Source: Myxacorys chilensis ATA2-1-KO14
Lineage (GTDB): Bacteria; Cyanobacteriota; Cyanobacteriia; Leptolyngbyales; Leptolyngbyaceae
Assembly: GCA_019359275.1 (NCBI GenBank)
Contig: JAHHHP010000015.1
Coordinates: 1-64,000 of the forward strand
Reading direction: 5' to 3'
DNA: 64,000 nt
Each line of letters starts with the position of its first letter. Position 1 is the first letter of the stretch. Both the position numbers and the translations under genes were made by a program. Shown here one piece after another: positions 52,363-61,345 of this stretch. A model generated the notes under the pieces. It had not been told where the DNA came from, ran no database searches, and was given only the letters and a program-made list of their open reading frames with translations.

Positions 52363-53124
52363 ATGAACTTCTTGACTCAACTGCTCCACATTGCGGGTTC
52401 AGGTGCGATCGCTTACATCACCTCTAGCAGTGTGCGCGACCCCAAAAGTCGTCCCAATGTCCTCGCGGGTTTTCAGATGGCAGAATCAGGATCGGTGCCG
52501 TTTTTAGAAGCATTGCGCGATCGCGCCAAAGCAGAAGGCGATGACTGGTTAGCTGTGCGTTTAGACAAACATGCCTCAGATGAGAAGCGTCACGGTCAGA
52601 TTTTTGCTCACGGACTAAAGCAACTGAATAAGAAAGTGATTGATTTCACTAAGTTGCAACAAAAGAAGGTGGTAGACGGGCGACCCGATGAGCAAAAGCG
52701 GAGCCCGTTTTTTGCGGCTTATTTTGAGGGGTTTTCTCAAGACGACTTGAAACCTCAAAACCTCGATTGGACAGTTTTTCTGGCAAGTACTTATATTTTG
52801 GAGTTTGACGCGAGTAAAGACTTTGTGCGAATTGCCAACGCCTTACCGAGCGATCCGGTCAGTGCCAATCTCAAGAAAGGCATTCTGAGCGTTGCTGAGG
52901 ATGAAACAGGTCATGCTGCCTATCTTCGCGAAACGCTAGAGCGTCGCTTAGGAGTCGCTAAAACTCAGCAGTTGATTGACGAATGGCGGACTCGTAAAGT
53001 GAATGCACTAATGGCAACGGTGCAAAACTTTGTGCAAAAGGGCGGTGATATGGGTCAGATGACCGAAGAAGGCTCACCCGTTGATATGGAAGAGGTGCGA
53101 GCGGCTGAACAAGTCGCTGCGTAG
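52363..53124 (+). CDS. Ferritin-like domain protein
   Basis: 253 residues from the ATG at 52363 (family opening 'MNFLTQLLHIAGSGAIAYI'); the upstream ATG at 52333 adds ten unconserved residues. Two di-iron-type motifs are visible: 'LDKHASDEKRHGQIFAHGL' and 'AEDETGHAAYLRETL', each with an E-x2-H-like arrangement, plus earlier Glu in 'MAESGSVPFLEAL'. This indicates a four-helix ferritin-like fold that may bind two irons. The substrate or role is unknown. A branched terminator follows at 53184-53242. Confidence 0.75.
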   Translation: MNFLTQLLHIAGSGAIAYITSSSVRDPKSRPNVLAGFQMAESGSVPFLEALRDRAKAEGDDWLAVRLDKHASDEKRHGQIFAHGLKQLNKKVIDFTKLQQKKVVDGRPDEQKRSPFFAAYFEGFSQDDLKPQNLDWTVFLASTYILEFDASKDFVRIANALPSDPVSANLKKGILSVAEDETGHAAYLRETLERRLGVAKTQQLIDEWRTRKVNALMATVQNFVQKGGDMGQMTEEGSPVDMEEVRAAEQVAA

Positions 53125-53183
53125 GGCTTTCTGGCAAAGTTGGTACTTCAGTTGATAGTTCACAAGTCAATAGTTTACAGATG

Positions 53184-53242
53184 ATGGATGTTGGCAGCCT
53201 TGTTCAGGCAATTCTGAGCAGCGTTGTTAACATCCATTTTTT
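53184..53242 (+). terminator. Terminator of the ferritin-like gene
   Basis: ATGGATGTT (53184-53192) pairs with AACATCCAT (53229-53237), followed by T6. The loop holds a second 7-bp stem (TGTTCAG with CTGAGCA), giving a branched structure. Confidence 0.65.
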
Positions 53243-53339
53243 AGCGGCTCTGCTCCTAATTCCCTTAAAATCAAGCGCTTTGAACCCATTGAGATAAACT
53301 TCTTTTTCAAGAATGTAAACGAAATCTGTTAAGAAACTT

Positions 53340-53362
53340 TACATAATATAAAGTTTTATGTA
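53340..53362. promoter_or_regulatory. Inverted repeat in the ocp upstream region
   Basis: TACATAA (53340-53346) and TTATGTA (53356-53362) are perfectly complementary with a 9-base AT spacer, about 100 bases before the ocp ATG. It may be an operator or part of the promoter of this light-responsive gene; no regulator is identified. Confidence 0.35.
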
Positions 53363-53462
53363 TCTTATTCCTAGGAGATAAATCCGCTTCTTCAAAGGAT
53401 TTGGTATTACTTTCTTGCCAATTCTTGCCGATTGTAAAATCTAGTAATGGTGAATTTGTACT

Positions 53463-54422
53463 ATGCCTATTACCCTTGACTCAGCCCGCAGTATTTTTCC
53501 GAATACTCTTTCGGCTGATGCAGTACCGGCTTTAACTGCTAGATTCAATCAACTCAGCGCTGAAGACCAACTGGCATGGACTTGGTTCGCGTTTCTTGAA
53601 ATGGGTAAGACGATTACGATCGCGGCTCCAGGTGCAGCGAGTATGCAGTTTGCAGAAGGAATTCTACAGCAGGTCAAAACCATGAGTTTTCCTGAGCAAA
53701 CGCAGGTCATGTGCGACTTGGCAAACCATGCTGATACACCCATCTGCCGCACCTACGCGGCGTGGTCGCCAAACATCAAATTAGGATTTTGGTATCAGCT
53801 TGGGCAGTGGATGGAACAAGGGGTCGTTGCTCCAATCCCGGCAGGCTATCAGCTTTCGGCGAATGCATCGGCAGTGCTGCAATCCTTGAGAGAAATGGAT
53901 CAAGGTCAGCAAATCACCGTCTTGCGGAACTCTGTCGTCGATATGGGATTTGATCCAAACAAACTAGACGGCAGCACCAGATATTCCGAACCGGTTGTTG
54001 CTCCTACTGAACTGTCACAGCGCACAAAGGTCAACATCGAAGGCATGAATAATGCAACGGTGTTGAACTACATGAACAACCTGAACGCGAATGACTTTGA
54101 CACCCTGATCACGCTGTTTGCGCCAGATGGGGCATTGCAGCCTCCGTTCCAAAGACCGATCGTTGGCAAAGAGGCAATCATGCGCTTTTTCCGAGAAGAG
54201 TGTCAGAACCTGAAGCTGATTCCAGAGCGGGGCGTTTCTGAGCCAGCAGAAGATAGCTATACCCAAGTGAAGGTGACAGGTAAAGTGCAGACCCCTTGGT
54301 TTGGAGCCGCAGTCGGAATGAATATGGCGTGGAGATTTTTGATCAATCCTGAAGGCAAAATCTTCTTCGTCGCCATTGATTTGCTGGCGTCTCCCAAAGA
54401 ACTGCTAAATCTGGTTCGCTAG
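53463..54422 (+). CDS. ocp: Orange carotenoid protein
   Basis: 319 residues: N-terminal carotenoid domain (about 15-165), linker, and C-terminal NTF2-like domain (about 190-315). It binds a ketocarotenoid, is activated by blue-green light and quenches phycobilisomes. Ligand and salt-bridge residues are present: Asn104, Trp110, Arg155, Tyr203 and Trp290 (the last two equal Tyr201 and Trp288 of the Synechocystis protein, which is two residues shorter). The well-studied Tyr44 is Phe here ('WFAFLEMG'). It is followed on the same strand by frp. Confidence 0.95.
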   Translation: MPITLDSARSIFPNTLSADAVPALTARFNQLSAEDQLAWTWFAFLEMGKTITIAAPGAASMQFAEGILQQVKTMSFPEQTQVMCDLANHADTPICRTYAAWSPNIKLGFWYQLGQWMEQGVVAPIPAGYQLSANASAVLQSLREMDQGQQITVLRNSVVDMGFDPNKLDGSTRYSEPVVAPTELSQRTKVNIEGMNNATVLNYMNNLNANDFDTLITLFAPDGALQPPFQRPIVGKEAIMRFFREECQNLKLIPERGVSEPAEDSYTQVKVTGKVQTPWFGAAVGMNMAWRFLINPEGKIFFVAIDLLASPKELLNLVR

Positions 54423-54450
54423 AGAATCGTTAAGCACGAGTCCATCGCGG

Positions 54451-54490
54451 ATGATCGGTGAGCGCTCTTTTTTAAGGAGCGCTCCATCAT
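54451..54490 (+). repeat. Hairpin between ocp and frp
   Basis: Two copies of the self-complementary GAGCGCTC (54460-54467 and 54477-54484) flank a T6AAG loop, with ATGAT/ATCAT as outer pairing. It lies 28 bases after the ocp stop. It may reduce transcription into frp, so that frp is made at a lower level or from its own promoter. Confidence 0.55.
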
Positions 54491-54541
54491 TTCGGAGGGT
54501 GTTTATCCAGCTTGAGTGACAAGTAGATTTTAGATTGAGTG

Positions 54542-54868
54542 ATGAGAGTGCGTGAAATTGAGTGGTCTACAGCAGAGAAAAAGGTAGCTCAAGCCGCGTT
54601 TGAGAAAGCCTACAAACGAGAGATTGATGCCTTAATTGAAGACGTTCGTAAGAAAGCGAGTGCGATCGCAGGGCTTGACGATATGTGGCGTTTACACGAT
54701 TTTCTAAGTGCAAAACGACACGAGATCGATGGTAAATATGACTACCGATATTCGGTTCTCATCTTTGTCTTTGCTGGATTGGTTAAAGAGGGATGGCTAC
54801 AGTTAGATGAACTAGAAGGACTCGATCACGGCAAGCTCACTAAAGTAGCAGCGCTTGCGCGCATGTAA
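54542..54868 (+). CDS. frp: Fluorescence recovery protein
   Basis: 108 residues from the ATG at 54542 (a GTG directly before it is in frame). The core 'LDDMWRLHDFLSAKRHEIDGKYDYR' is the diagnostic FRP helix; the Trp and the Asp/Arg around it contact OCP. FRP accelerates return of activated OCP to the inactive form and its release from phycobilisomes. Location directly behind ocp supports an OCP1-type, FRP-controlled system. Confidence 0.92.
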   Translation: MRVREIEWSTAEKKVAQAAFEKAYKREIDALIEDVRKKASAIAGLDDMWRLHDFLSAKRHEIDGKYDYRYSVLIFVFAGLVKEGWLQLDELEGLDHGKLTKVAALARM

Positions 54869-54996
54869 TGTTGGTCAGTCATCCGCCTTGCTAATTCTTC
54901 AACACCATGCAATTGCAGATTTCCGCCCTGTCTTGTTGTCAAATGTACCTCTTGCAAGACTTAGAATAAGTAGCAGTGAGTTTATTGTGTTGCGTC

Positions 54997-55887
54997 ATGC
55001 AGGTTGCGCCCTCTGTTACCGCGATTCCCGGACAGTATTGGAATTGGCGGCAACAACAAATTTATTACGTAAAAGCAGGTGAGCGTCACTCAGATCGCCC
55101 TCCTCTTTTATTGATTCATGGCTTTGGAGCTTCGACCGATCATTGGCGAAAGAATGTAGCTGGACTGAGCGAGCAGTTTGAAGTGTGGGCGATTGATCTG
55201 TTGGGATTTGGTCGCTCAAGTAAACCTGCATGGGAGTACAGCGGTGATTTGTGGCGCGATCAGTTGCATGAGTTTATTACGGATGTAATTGGTCAACCTG
55301 CGGTTTTAGCGGGGAATTCGCTCGGTGGCTATGTGGGGCTGTGCGTTGCGTCGCAGCGTCCCCAGTCAGCGGCGGGATTGATTTTGATTAATAGTGCAGG
55401 CCCCTTTACCGACATTCAAGGCACAACGAAACCTGATCCGATTCGGCAGGTGATGGGAAATGTGGTGACGACCTTGTTTCAGCAAGACTGGGCAAGTTGG
55501 CTGCTGTTCCAATATGTGCGTCAGAAGTCTGTGATTCGCAAAACGCTAGAGAAGGTGTATCTCGATCAGAGCGCCATTACCGATCAACTTGTTGAAGACA
55601 TTTATCGTCCTTCGGCGGACGTCGGGGCGGACAAGGTGTTTGCTTCTGTGTTTCGCACGCCTCAAGGTGAAAAGGTCGATGTTTTGTTGGGAGAGTTGAC
55701 GAGACCGCTTCTGATGATTTGGGGGGAAGGCGATCCGTGGATTAATGCGCGATCGCGCGGCGAAAAGTTCCGGAGTTATCACCCGCAGTTGACCGAGTAT
55801 TACCTGCATGCGGGGCACTGCCCGCATGATGAAGTCCCCGATCAAGTGAATGCATTAATTGGTGACTGGGTAACCGGCTTAGCTTAG
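54997..55887 (+). CDS. Alpha/beta hydrolase
   Basis: 296 residues from the ATG at 54997; the frame opens seven codons earlier at 54976. The catalytic triad is visible: Ser in 'VLAGNSLGGYVGL', Asp in 'IWGEGDPWI', His in 'HAGHCPHDE'. The oxyanion segment is 'LLLIHGFGASTDHW'. It resembles haloalkane dehalogenase/epoxide hydrolase-like enzymes of unknown substrate. Its last nine bases overlap the convergent permease gene. Confidence 0.88.
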   Translation: MQVAPSVTAIPGQYWNWRQQQIYYVKAGERHSDRPPLLLIHGFGASTDHWRKNVAGLSEQFEVWAIDLLGFGRSSKPAWEYSGDLWRDQLHEFITDVIGQPAVLAGNSLGGYVGLCVASQRPQSAAGLILINSAGPFTDIQGTTKPDPIRQVMGNVVTTLFQQDWASWLLFQYVRQKSVIRKTLEKVYLDQSAITDQLVEDIYRPSADVGADKVFASVFRTPQGEKVDVLLGELTRPLLMIWGEGDPWINARSRGEKFRSYHPQLTEYYLHAGHCPHDEVPDQVNALIGDWVTGLA

Positions 55888-56772
55888 CGGCTGATTGTCT
55901 GTGAACCGTCCAATGCCTAACCGCACGATCGACAGTGACAAAATGATCAAAAACATCACGAGTCCGATCGTGCAGGCATAGCTAATTTCTAGGTTCTTGA
56001 AGGCTTGCTCATAGACGTAATACACAATCGTTTTGGAGCTATTGAGCGGGCCGCCTTGCGTCATGATGAAGATTTCTTCAAATACCTTAGTGGCAGAAAT
56101 CGCCGAAATGACGCCGACTAACAGCAGGTAAGGCTGCATCAGCGGAACGGTGATGTCCCAATGCTTACGGATACCATCGGAACCATCGATCGCGGCGGCT
56201 TCGTACAAATCGGCAGGAATAGCTTGCAGTCCGGCAAGATAGATCACCATGTAATACCCCAAGCCTTTCCAAACGGTGACGGCCATGACGCTAAAGATTG
56301 ACCAGCTTGGATCGGTTAACCATGGAATGGCGGCTATACCCAAGGCTTTCAGCGTTTGATTGAGCAGGCCGTTATCGGCATAAAGCCACTTCCAGGCAAT
56401 GCCTGCGACGACCATCGAAATGATGACGGGCGTGTAGTAGGCGACGCGAAACCAGCGAATGCCCCGAAGTTTTTGATTCACGAGAATTGCCAGTCCCAAC
56501 GGGGCAATCACGAGAATGGGCACAACACACACGAGGTACAAAATTGTATTGCGTAGGGTTTGCCAAAAGAGCGCATCGGCGGCTAGTCGCTTGAAGTTTG
56601 CCCAACCAATCCACTGTGGTTCGTCGATCAGGTCGTAGCGCGTAAAACTAAGATAAAACGCTTGCAGCGCCGGATAGAAGACCGTAATTCCTAGGATGAT
56701 CAGCGCGGGCAGTAGAAAGAAATAGGGCGTGAGATGACGCTGAGCGGGATACCAAGTGCGGAGGGTCTTCAT
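55879..56772 (-). CDS. Carbohydrate ABC transporter permease, MalF/UgpA type
   Basis: 297 residues from the ATG at 56772 (family start 'MKTLRTWYPAQRHLTPYFFLLPALI'); the 16-codon extension to 56820 is not conserved. Six membrane helices and the EAA loop 'LYEAAAIDGSDGIRKHWDITVP' that docks with the ATPase. It would import a sugar or osmolyte. No binding protein, second permease or ATPase is adjacent, so the transporter genes are dispersed. Confidence 0.87.
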   Translation of the reverse strand: MKTLRTWYPAQRHLTPYFFLLPALIILGITVFYPALQAFYLSFTRYDLIDEPQWIGWANFKRLAADALFWQTLRNTILYLVCVVPILVIAPLGLAILVNQKLRGIRWFRVAYYTPVIISMVVAGIAWKWLYADNGLLNQTLKALGIAAIPWLTDPSWSIFSVMAVTVWKGLGYYMVIYLAGLQAIPADLYEAAAIDGSDGIRKHWDITVPLMQPYLLLVGVISAISATKVFEEIFIMTQGGPLNSSKTIVYYVYEQAFKNLEISYACTIGLVMFLIILSLSIVRLGIGRFTDNQPLS

Positions 56773-56894
56773 AGCAAACGGGGCAACCCCTGAGAAGCTG
56801 CATGACAAAAACACTCTCACACTTTACCGCTTCACTATTATGGTTTGTTAAAGATTCTTTGGTTTGCGGTCTTTGACCATAACTTCATCAAAGA

Positions 56895-57524
56895 CTATTC
56901 AAAGTCTTCAGCCTCGACGCGCCTAATCGCCCGTCTAGCAGGGAGAGCTTGCGATCGCCGTCGAGCCGTGAGGTAGTTTGGATAGTCCTCATGAAACACT
57001 TCAATCGTGCGAGAAGGGCGCTGCTGTCTGGCAAATAGCGCAAACATGGCCACGAGCGCGATTCCTCCTCCAAAGGTGAGAATCATTCCTCCTAGTGCCC
57101 ACATCAAGCCATTCATGACTGGATTGGCAGCTTCAGCGTTAGGTGTTGGAACGGCAGTCGGTCGCACCGGGAGGGCTGACACACCGTTGCCCTTGTTCTG
57201 AGCGGTCAATGTTTCGATAAAAGCTTGCTGACTTTGAGTTTGGGCTTTTAGCTGCTCGATCTGCGTGCGCTGCTGCTCGACCTGCGATCGCAGTTGCTCT
57301 GCCTCCAAACGCTGCTTATCATAGTCGTTGGTCGGTGTTGCCACTGCGCCGGGTGGATACATTCCCGGTGATGGATAAGTCGGAATGGTGGGATAGGGCT
57401 GAATTGGGGAGAGCGGCGACGAAGGAAGGGCAGGCGAATTAGCAGACACACCTCCCCGCAGCAACACTATGGCTGCGAGTCCAGCGATCGCTGCGCCTCC
57501 TAAAAATGATGTTGTGTCGCTCAT
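56895..57524 (-). CDS. Unknown two-helix protein with coiled coil
   Basis: 209 residues: an N-terminal hydrophobic segment ('FLGGAAIAGLAAIVLL'), a Pro/Tyr-rich linker, a coiled coil (about 68-110, 'KQRLEAEQLRSQVEQQRTQ'), a second membrane helix (about 140-165) and a basic C-terminal tail. It could be a membrane scaffold. Family not recognised. Confidence 0.6.
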   Translation of the reverse strand: MSDTTSFLGGAAIAGLAAIVLLRGGVSANSPALPSSPLSPIQPYPTIPTYPSPGMYPPGAVATPTNDYDKQRLEAEQLRSQVEQQRTQIEQLKAQTQSQQAFIETLTAQNKGNGVSALPVRPTAVPTPNAEAANPVMNGLMWALGGMILTFGGGIALVAMFALFARQQRPSRTIEVFHEDYPNYLTARRRSQALPARRAIRRVEAEDFE

Positions 57525-58063
57525 CTCCTCTTCACCTTCTCTGGGTTGGAACTGTTTGCAAACGGTCTTTGGTAGTCATTCAGCTTACGTGAGGCAATCC
57601 AGGAAGTTTCGTGAATTGGCACTCAATTGCTTGCGTAGGATCGTAGTTGTTTAAGATACCTACTTACTATTCAAAGACACAATTCCCCATTTCTCTACTT
57701 CAGTTTATACAAGTTTGTCGAAATGAGTCATTCAAATTTATCGATTTAGCAACAATTCTGAATTTGAATCCCATTAATCATCAAGTTTACGAGGCTGACG
57801 CAGCGAATTTTTGGTTCTGCTGCTTTCCCTACCCGTCTCAGAATGGGCAGGCAAGCGTGTCACTCTAAATACATCCGCCTGATTAAATACTACTGAAATA
57901 AATTCATTCCCCAGTCATGTCTAGGACTTACGCACGCCTTGTTGGCATCCCATGTTGAAACGGATGTAGCAGATGAACGGATTAACTGGCTTCATCATCT
58001 ATTTTTACGGAGCGTTGCTGGAACTATCTGCTACATCGTTCTCCGCTATCCACTGGGCTGGCA
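57525..58063. other. Intergenic region, 539 bases
   Basis: This lies between the unknown coiled-coil gene and egtD's stop. A 73-codon frame at 57647-57868 has no recognisable protein character and I do not accept it. The only clear structure is the inverted repeat at 57963-58037. Confidence 0.4.
57963..58037. repeat. 12-bp inverted repeat downstream of egtD
   Basis: GATGTAGCAGAT (57963-57974) and ATCTGCTACATC (58026-58037) are perfect complements, 51 bases apart. Without a T run this is not a standard terminator. It may be a remnant of a mobile element end. Confidence 0.5.
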
Positions 58064-59095
58064 CTATTTCAGTTGGCACAGCATGACGCTAAACCATTGG
58101 TTCTGATCTGTCCAAACGCGAATCGGCATTAAGCCTTTTGACTCCAGCAGAGGCTGCATCTGATCGAGATCAAACTTGCGGGAAATTTCGCTCAAGATGG
58201 TTTCGCCCGCTTCAAACTCGACCGTCAGATCCAGTGCTTGAAGATGAACAGTCTGCGATCGCAAACTCTTGAGATGCATTTCAACCTGTCGCTGCGATTC
58301 GTTGTAGACCGCAACATGCTTAAATTGGGTCAGATCAAAGTTTCCATCAAACCGACGATTGAGATGCCGCAGCATGTTTAAGTTAAACTCGGCGGTGACA
58401 CCTTGACTATCGTTGTAAGCGGCTTCGAGTTGGGCTTTCGCTTTATGTAAATCAATACCTAGCAAAAAATATTCTTCCGGTTTCAGCGCATCTGTAATCT
58501 GTTGCAGAAAGATGTCGCAGGCTTGCGAGTTGAGATTGCCTAACGTGCTGCCAATAAATCCGATCAGGCGGGTTGGCAGTTCGCTATCCGGCAGCTTTTG
58601 CAGCGCTAGTTCGTAGGTTCCGATGAATCCATGAACGTGAAGGTCAGGATAATCCAGCAACAACTGCTCAGCACTGCTTTCTAGAATGCCAGCGCTAATA
58701 TCGATCGGGCAGTAGATCAGTTCTTGTCCTGAATCTTGATAAGCATTCAGTAAGATTCTTGTCTTAGTCGAACTGCCGCTTCCCAATTCGATCAGTTCAC
58801 AAGCTCCCGTGATCTCTGCGATCGCGCCTGCATACTGCTGCAAAATTTCGGTTTCGGTTCGCGTTAGATAATATTCTGGCAACTCACAGATTTGCTCAAA
58901 CAATTCAGAGCCGCGATCGTCATAAAAATATCGGGGTGGCAGAGTCTTTGGCGTTTGGGTCAGTCCGCGCACCACATCACTGCCCGGATGCAGTTCATCT
59001 TCAGATGGCTCGGTCGGACTAACAAGATGTTCTAAACGTAATCGGTGTTCAACTGAATGCAGTTTAGATTGATCAATCGATGGAGATGTTGACAT
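58064..59095 (-). CDS. egtD: L-histidine N-alpha-methyltransferase
   Basis: 343 residues from the ATG at 59095, with GAGGAG upstream; a longer frame to 59206 exists without conservation. SAM-binding and histidine-binding segments of the EgtD family are clear: 'PPRYFYDDRGSELFEQICELPEYYLTRTE' (in part), 'LIELGSGSSTKTRILL', 'FIGSTLGNLN' and 'LLGIDLHKAKAQLEAAYND'. It trimethylates histidine to hercynine, the first step of ergothioneine synthesis. Third in the egtC-egtB-egtD run. Confidence 0.93.
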   Translation of the reverse strand: MSTSPSIDQSKLHSVEHRLRLEHLVSPTEPSEDELHPGSDVVRGLTQTPKTLPPRYFYDDRGSELFEQICELPEYYLTRTETEILQQYAGAIAEITGACELIELGSGSSTKTRILLNAYQDSGQELIYCPIDISAGILESSAEQLLLDYPDLHVHGFIGTYELALQKLPDSELPTRLIGFIGSTLGNLNSQACDIFLQQITDALKPEEYFLLGIDLHKAKAQLEAAYNDSQGVTAEFNLNMLRHLNRRFDGNFDLTQFKHVAVYNESQRQVEMHLKSLRSQTVHLQALDLTVEFEAGETILSEISRKFDLDQMQPLLESKGLMPIRVWTDQNQWFSVMLCQLK

Positions 59096-59230
59096 AAATC
59101 TGGAATCACTCCTCAATGCGCTAATTGCGGGTTTAATCGACAGTTCCAACTGAGATCGGCTACGACTGCATGAATGCAAAGGCGCGGTCATCGGTTCGTG
59201 GTGCAACCGATCATAGGGCGGATCGATTCT

Positions 59231-60490
59231 CTACGATTTGGCGCATCGAAAGCCTGCAAAAACTTGTTGAACGTGAGGATGATACCAATTGCGAAACGAA
59301 TTCCGCATCGACCACCGCCGCGTCGCCCAACTGCCCCCTTTCAACACCCGATGGGCATTGTCAAAATAGGTTTGAGAATATCCTGCATACGGGAAGCACT
59401 CAAAGTTTGAATAGCCGTCAAACCAGGTTGCCGTCCATTCCCAAACATTACCCAGCATATCAAAACATCCCCAAGGACTCTGCCCTTGAGGATAGCGATC
59501 GACGGGCGTAGTCCTGCCGATTCTATGCTGATGATTGCAATGCGATCGCTCCGGTTCTGCGTCGCCCCACGGATAAGTCAAGCAAGTTTGCGCCGTCGAA
59601 TTCCAACTTGCCGCTTTCTCCCACTCTGACTCCGTAGGCAACCGCTTCCCCACAAAGCGAGCGTAGGCACTCGCTTCATACCAACTGACGCCACAAACTG
59701 GATGGGTATCGTAAACCGGATCGTCTGTCCAATACAACGGAAACTGAGTCTGGGTCGCTTGCAGCCAGTTCCAGCCTTCCTCTGACCACCACTGTCGATC
59801 GCGATAGCCCTCTGCGACAAATAGACGATACTCCTGACACGTGACCGGATAGCGATCGATCCAATAGTCTTTTAAGTAAACCTGTTGAACCGGACGTTCA
59901 TTGTCCATCGCGTCGATCGAGTCGCTTCCTTGCTCGAAATAACCCGCCTCAATCAGAACCATGTCCGCTTCTGGAACAGAGCAATTCGTCTCATTAATCC
60001 AATCAGTCGTTGTGTCTGTGTTCGGCTCGGTTGACCGTTGAGATAACGCCAGCACAATGGCGATCGTCTCTGCGTGTTGGCTCTCGTGTTGAATTAACCA
60101 TCGCCACAGTCGTTCTTGTTTCTCTAGAGGAGCGACCTCTAAATAGGTAAGCACCCTGGCTCGAATCGTATCCATGTAGTCTAAAACCTCTGCGCTCGCT
60201 GGAAGATGCACGCGATCGCGCTTCAGCAATCCGTCTTGAGCAAACAAGCGATGATCGCCTCGCGTCGGCGGATCGCCTGCACAGCGTTGCAGAACCCATA
60301 GCGCTTCGGTGTAAGCGATGTGTCCGAGATGCCAGCCAATCGGACTGAAGTCTGGATGCGCCTGTCGGCAAAACGTGTCGTAGTCAACGTCTTCAAAGAG
60401 CGCCAACGTTGCTTCGCGGCACTCCTGAAGGGTTTGCACAACAGAATTAGACAGAGAATTAGACAGGCTGAATATCGATCGTGAGGTCAT
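59231..60490 (-). CDS. egtB: Hercynine oxygenase / sulfoxide synthase
   Basis: 419 residues from the ATG at 60490; upstream frame to 60559 overlaps egtC. An N-terminal DinB-like domain carries the three iron His in 'WHLGHIAYTE' and 'HESQHAET', and a C-terminal FGE-sulfatase domain ends 'VLKGGSWATRRWSMRNSFRNWYHP'. It joins hercynine and a thiol (cysteine or gamma-glutamylcysteine) with O2. Its start overlaps the egtC stop by 32 bases, showing coupling. Confidence 0.94.
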   Translation of the reverse strand: MTSRSIFSLSNSLSNSVVQTLQECREATLALFEDVDYDTFCRQAHPDFSPIGWHLGHIAYTEALWVLQRCAGDPPTRGDHRLFAQDGLLKRDRVHLPASAEVLDYMDTIRARVLTYLEVAPLEKQERLWRWLIQHESQHAETIAIVLALSQRSTEPNTDTTTDWINETNCSVPEADMVLIEAGYFEQGSDSIDAMDNERPVQQVYLKDYWIDRYPVTCQEYRLFVAEGYRDRQWWSEEGWNWLQATQTQFPLYWTDDPVYDTHPVCGVSWYEASAYARFVGKRLPTESEWEKAASWNSTAQTCLTYPWGDAEPERSHCNHQHRIGRTTPVDRYPQGQSPWGCFDMLGNVWEWTATWFDGYSNFECFPYAGYSQTYFDNAHRVLKGGSWATRRWSMRNSFRNWYHPHVQQVFAGFRCAKS

Positions 60491-61253
60491 GATGTACGGT
60501 AAAAAGGCAGCGATCGGGCAACGATTCCCAATTTCCCTCAAACAGAGGTTCCGATGCAATCAGCACTGAGTTAGAGACTGAGTTATCTTTCAAAGGCTCA
60601 TCTTTCAAATAGTAAAGTGAAGGGGAATCGAGCTGGTAAGCATAGCGAGATCCAACGAGTTGTTGACCATCACTGAGAATAAAATTGGCAGAAAACGGCG
60701 TTTGATGTTTTTCGCCTAGCTCCGTCAGTCCCTTTAGCATGTGGTGTAATGCTTGGGTCAGGGTAGAACTCGTCTCAAGCTCATCGATCAGCAGTGCAAT
60801 CATGTGTTCAGAATCGGTTGATCCCTTGACCCATTGGTAAGCTGCATCACTTAAGCGATCGCAGATCGGACGATACAACGTATGCCGGAAATCTTTGATC
60901 AGCCCATTGTGCATACTCAAAATTTGACCATACTGAAACGGCTGACAGTTGCTCAAATCTACAGCAATTCCGGCAGTTGCACTTCGAATATTCGCCAACA
61001 AACAGTGCGACTCGACATACCGACTCAAGCTCGACAAATTCACATCATTCCAGATGGGCGCAACGTTCTTATAGGTGAACGGCTCCGTTTCACGCTCAGC
61101 ATCATACCAACCAATGCCAAAGCCGTCTGCATTCACGACTCCTGACTTCATCTCCTTCGGTTGATAGCTCTGGACAATCAAGGAGTGTTCAGGTTGACAA
61201 AGCACTTGCTCCAACGAAATTGGAGACCCTAAATAGCCCAGTAAACGACACAT
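60459..61253 (-). CDS. egtC: Class II glutamine amidotransferase-type hydrolase EgtC
   Basis: 264 residues. The mature-type N-terminus 'MCRLLGYLG' exposes Cys2, the N-terminal nucleophile of class II amidotransferases; 'SMHNGLIKDF' and 'LLANIRSATAG' are further active-site pieces. In actinobacteria EgtC removes the gamma-glutamyl group from the EgtB product. Placed directly upstream of egtB, it implies that gamma-glutamylcysteine is the sulfur donor here, an inference from context. Confidence 0.9.
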   Translation of the reverse strand: MCRLLGYLGSPISLEQVLCQPEHSLIVQSYQPKEMKSGVVNADGFGIGWYDAERETEPFTYKNVAPIWNDVNLSSLSRYVESHCLLANIRSATAGIAVDLSNCQPFQYGQILSMHNGLIKDFRHTLYRPICDRLSDAAYQWVKGSTDSEHMIALLIDELETSSTLTQALHHMLKGLTELGEKHQTPFSANFILSDGQQLVGSRYAYQLDSPSLYYLKDEPLKDNSVSNSVLIASEPLFEGNWESLPDRCLFTVHHDLTIDIQPV

Positions 61254-61345
61254 AGGTTAAGAAAAGTTAACAAGAACAAATTGAACCTCGATTCTGGCAC
61301 GATTTTTTAAGTTCTGCCGAACGGGACTGCTGTTAAAGCGTTTTC

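Noticed and set aside
52183..52389. 68-codon minus-strand frame upstream of the ferritin-like gene
   Set aside because: It overlaps the start of the ferritin-like gene and has random-looking composition.
57647..57868. 73-codon frame in the gap before egtD
   Set aside because: Composition reflects AT-rich non-coding DNA and no ribosome-binding site is visible.
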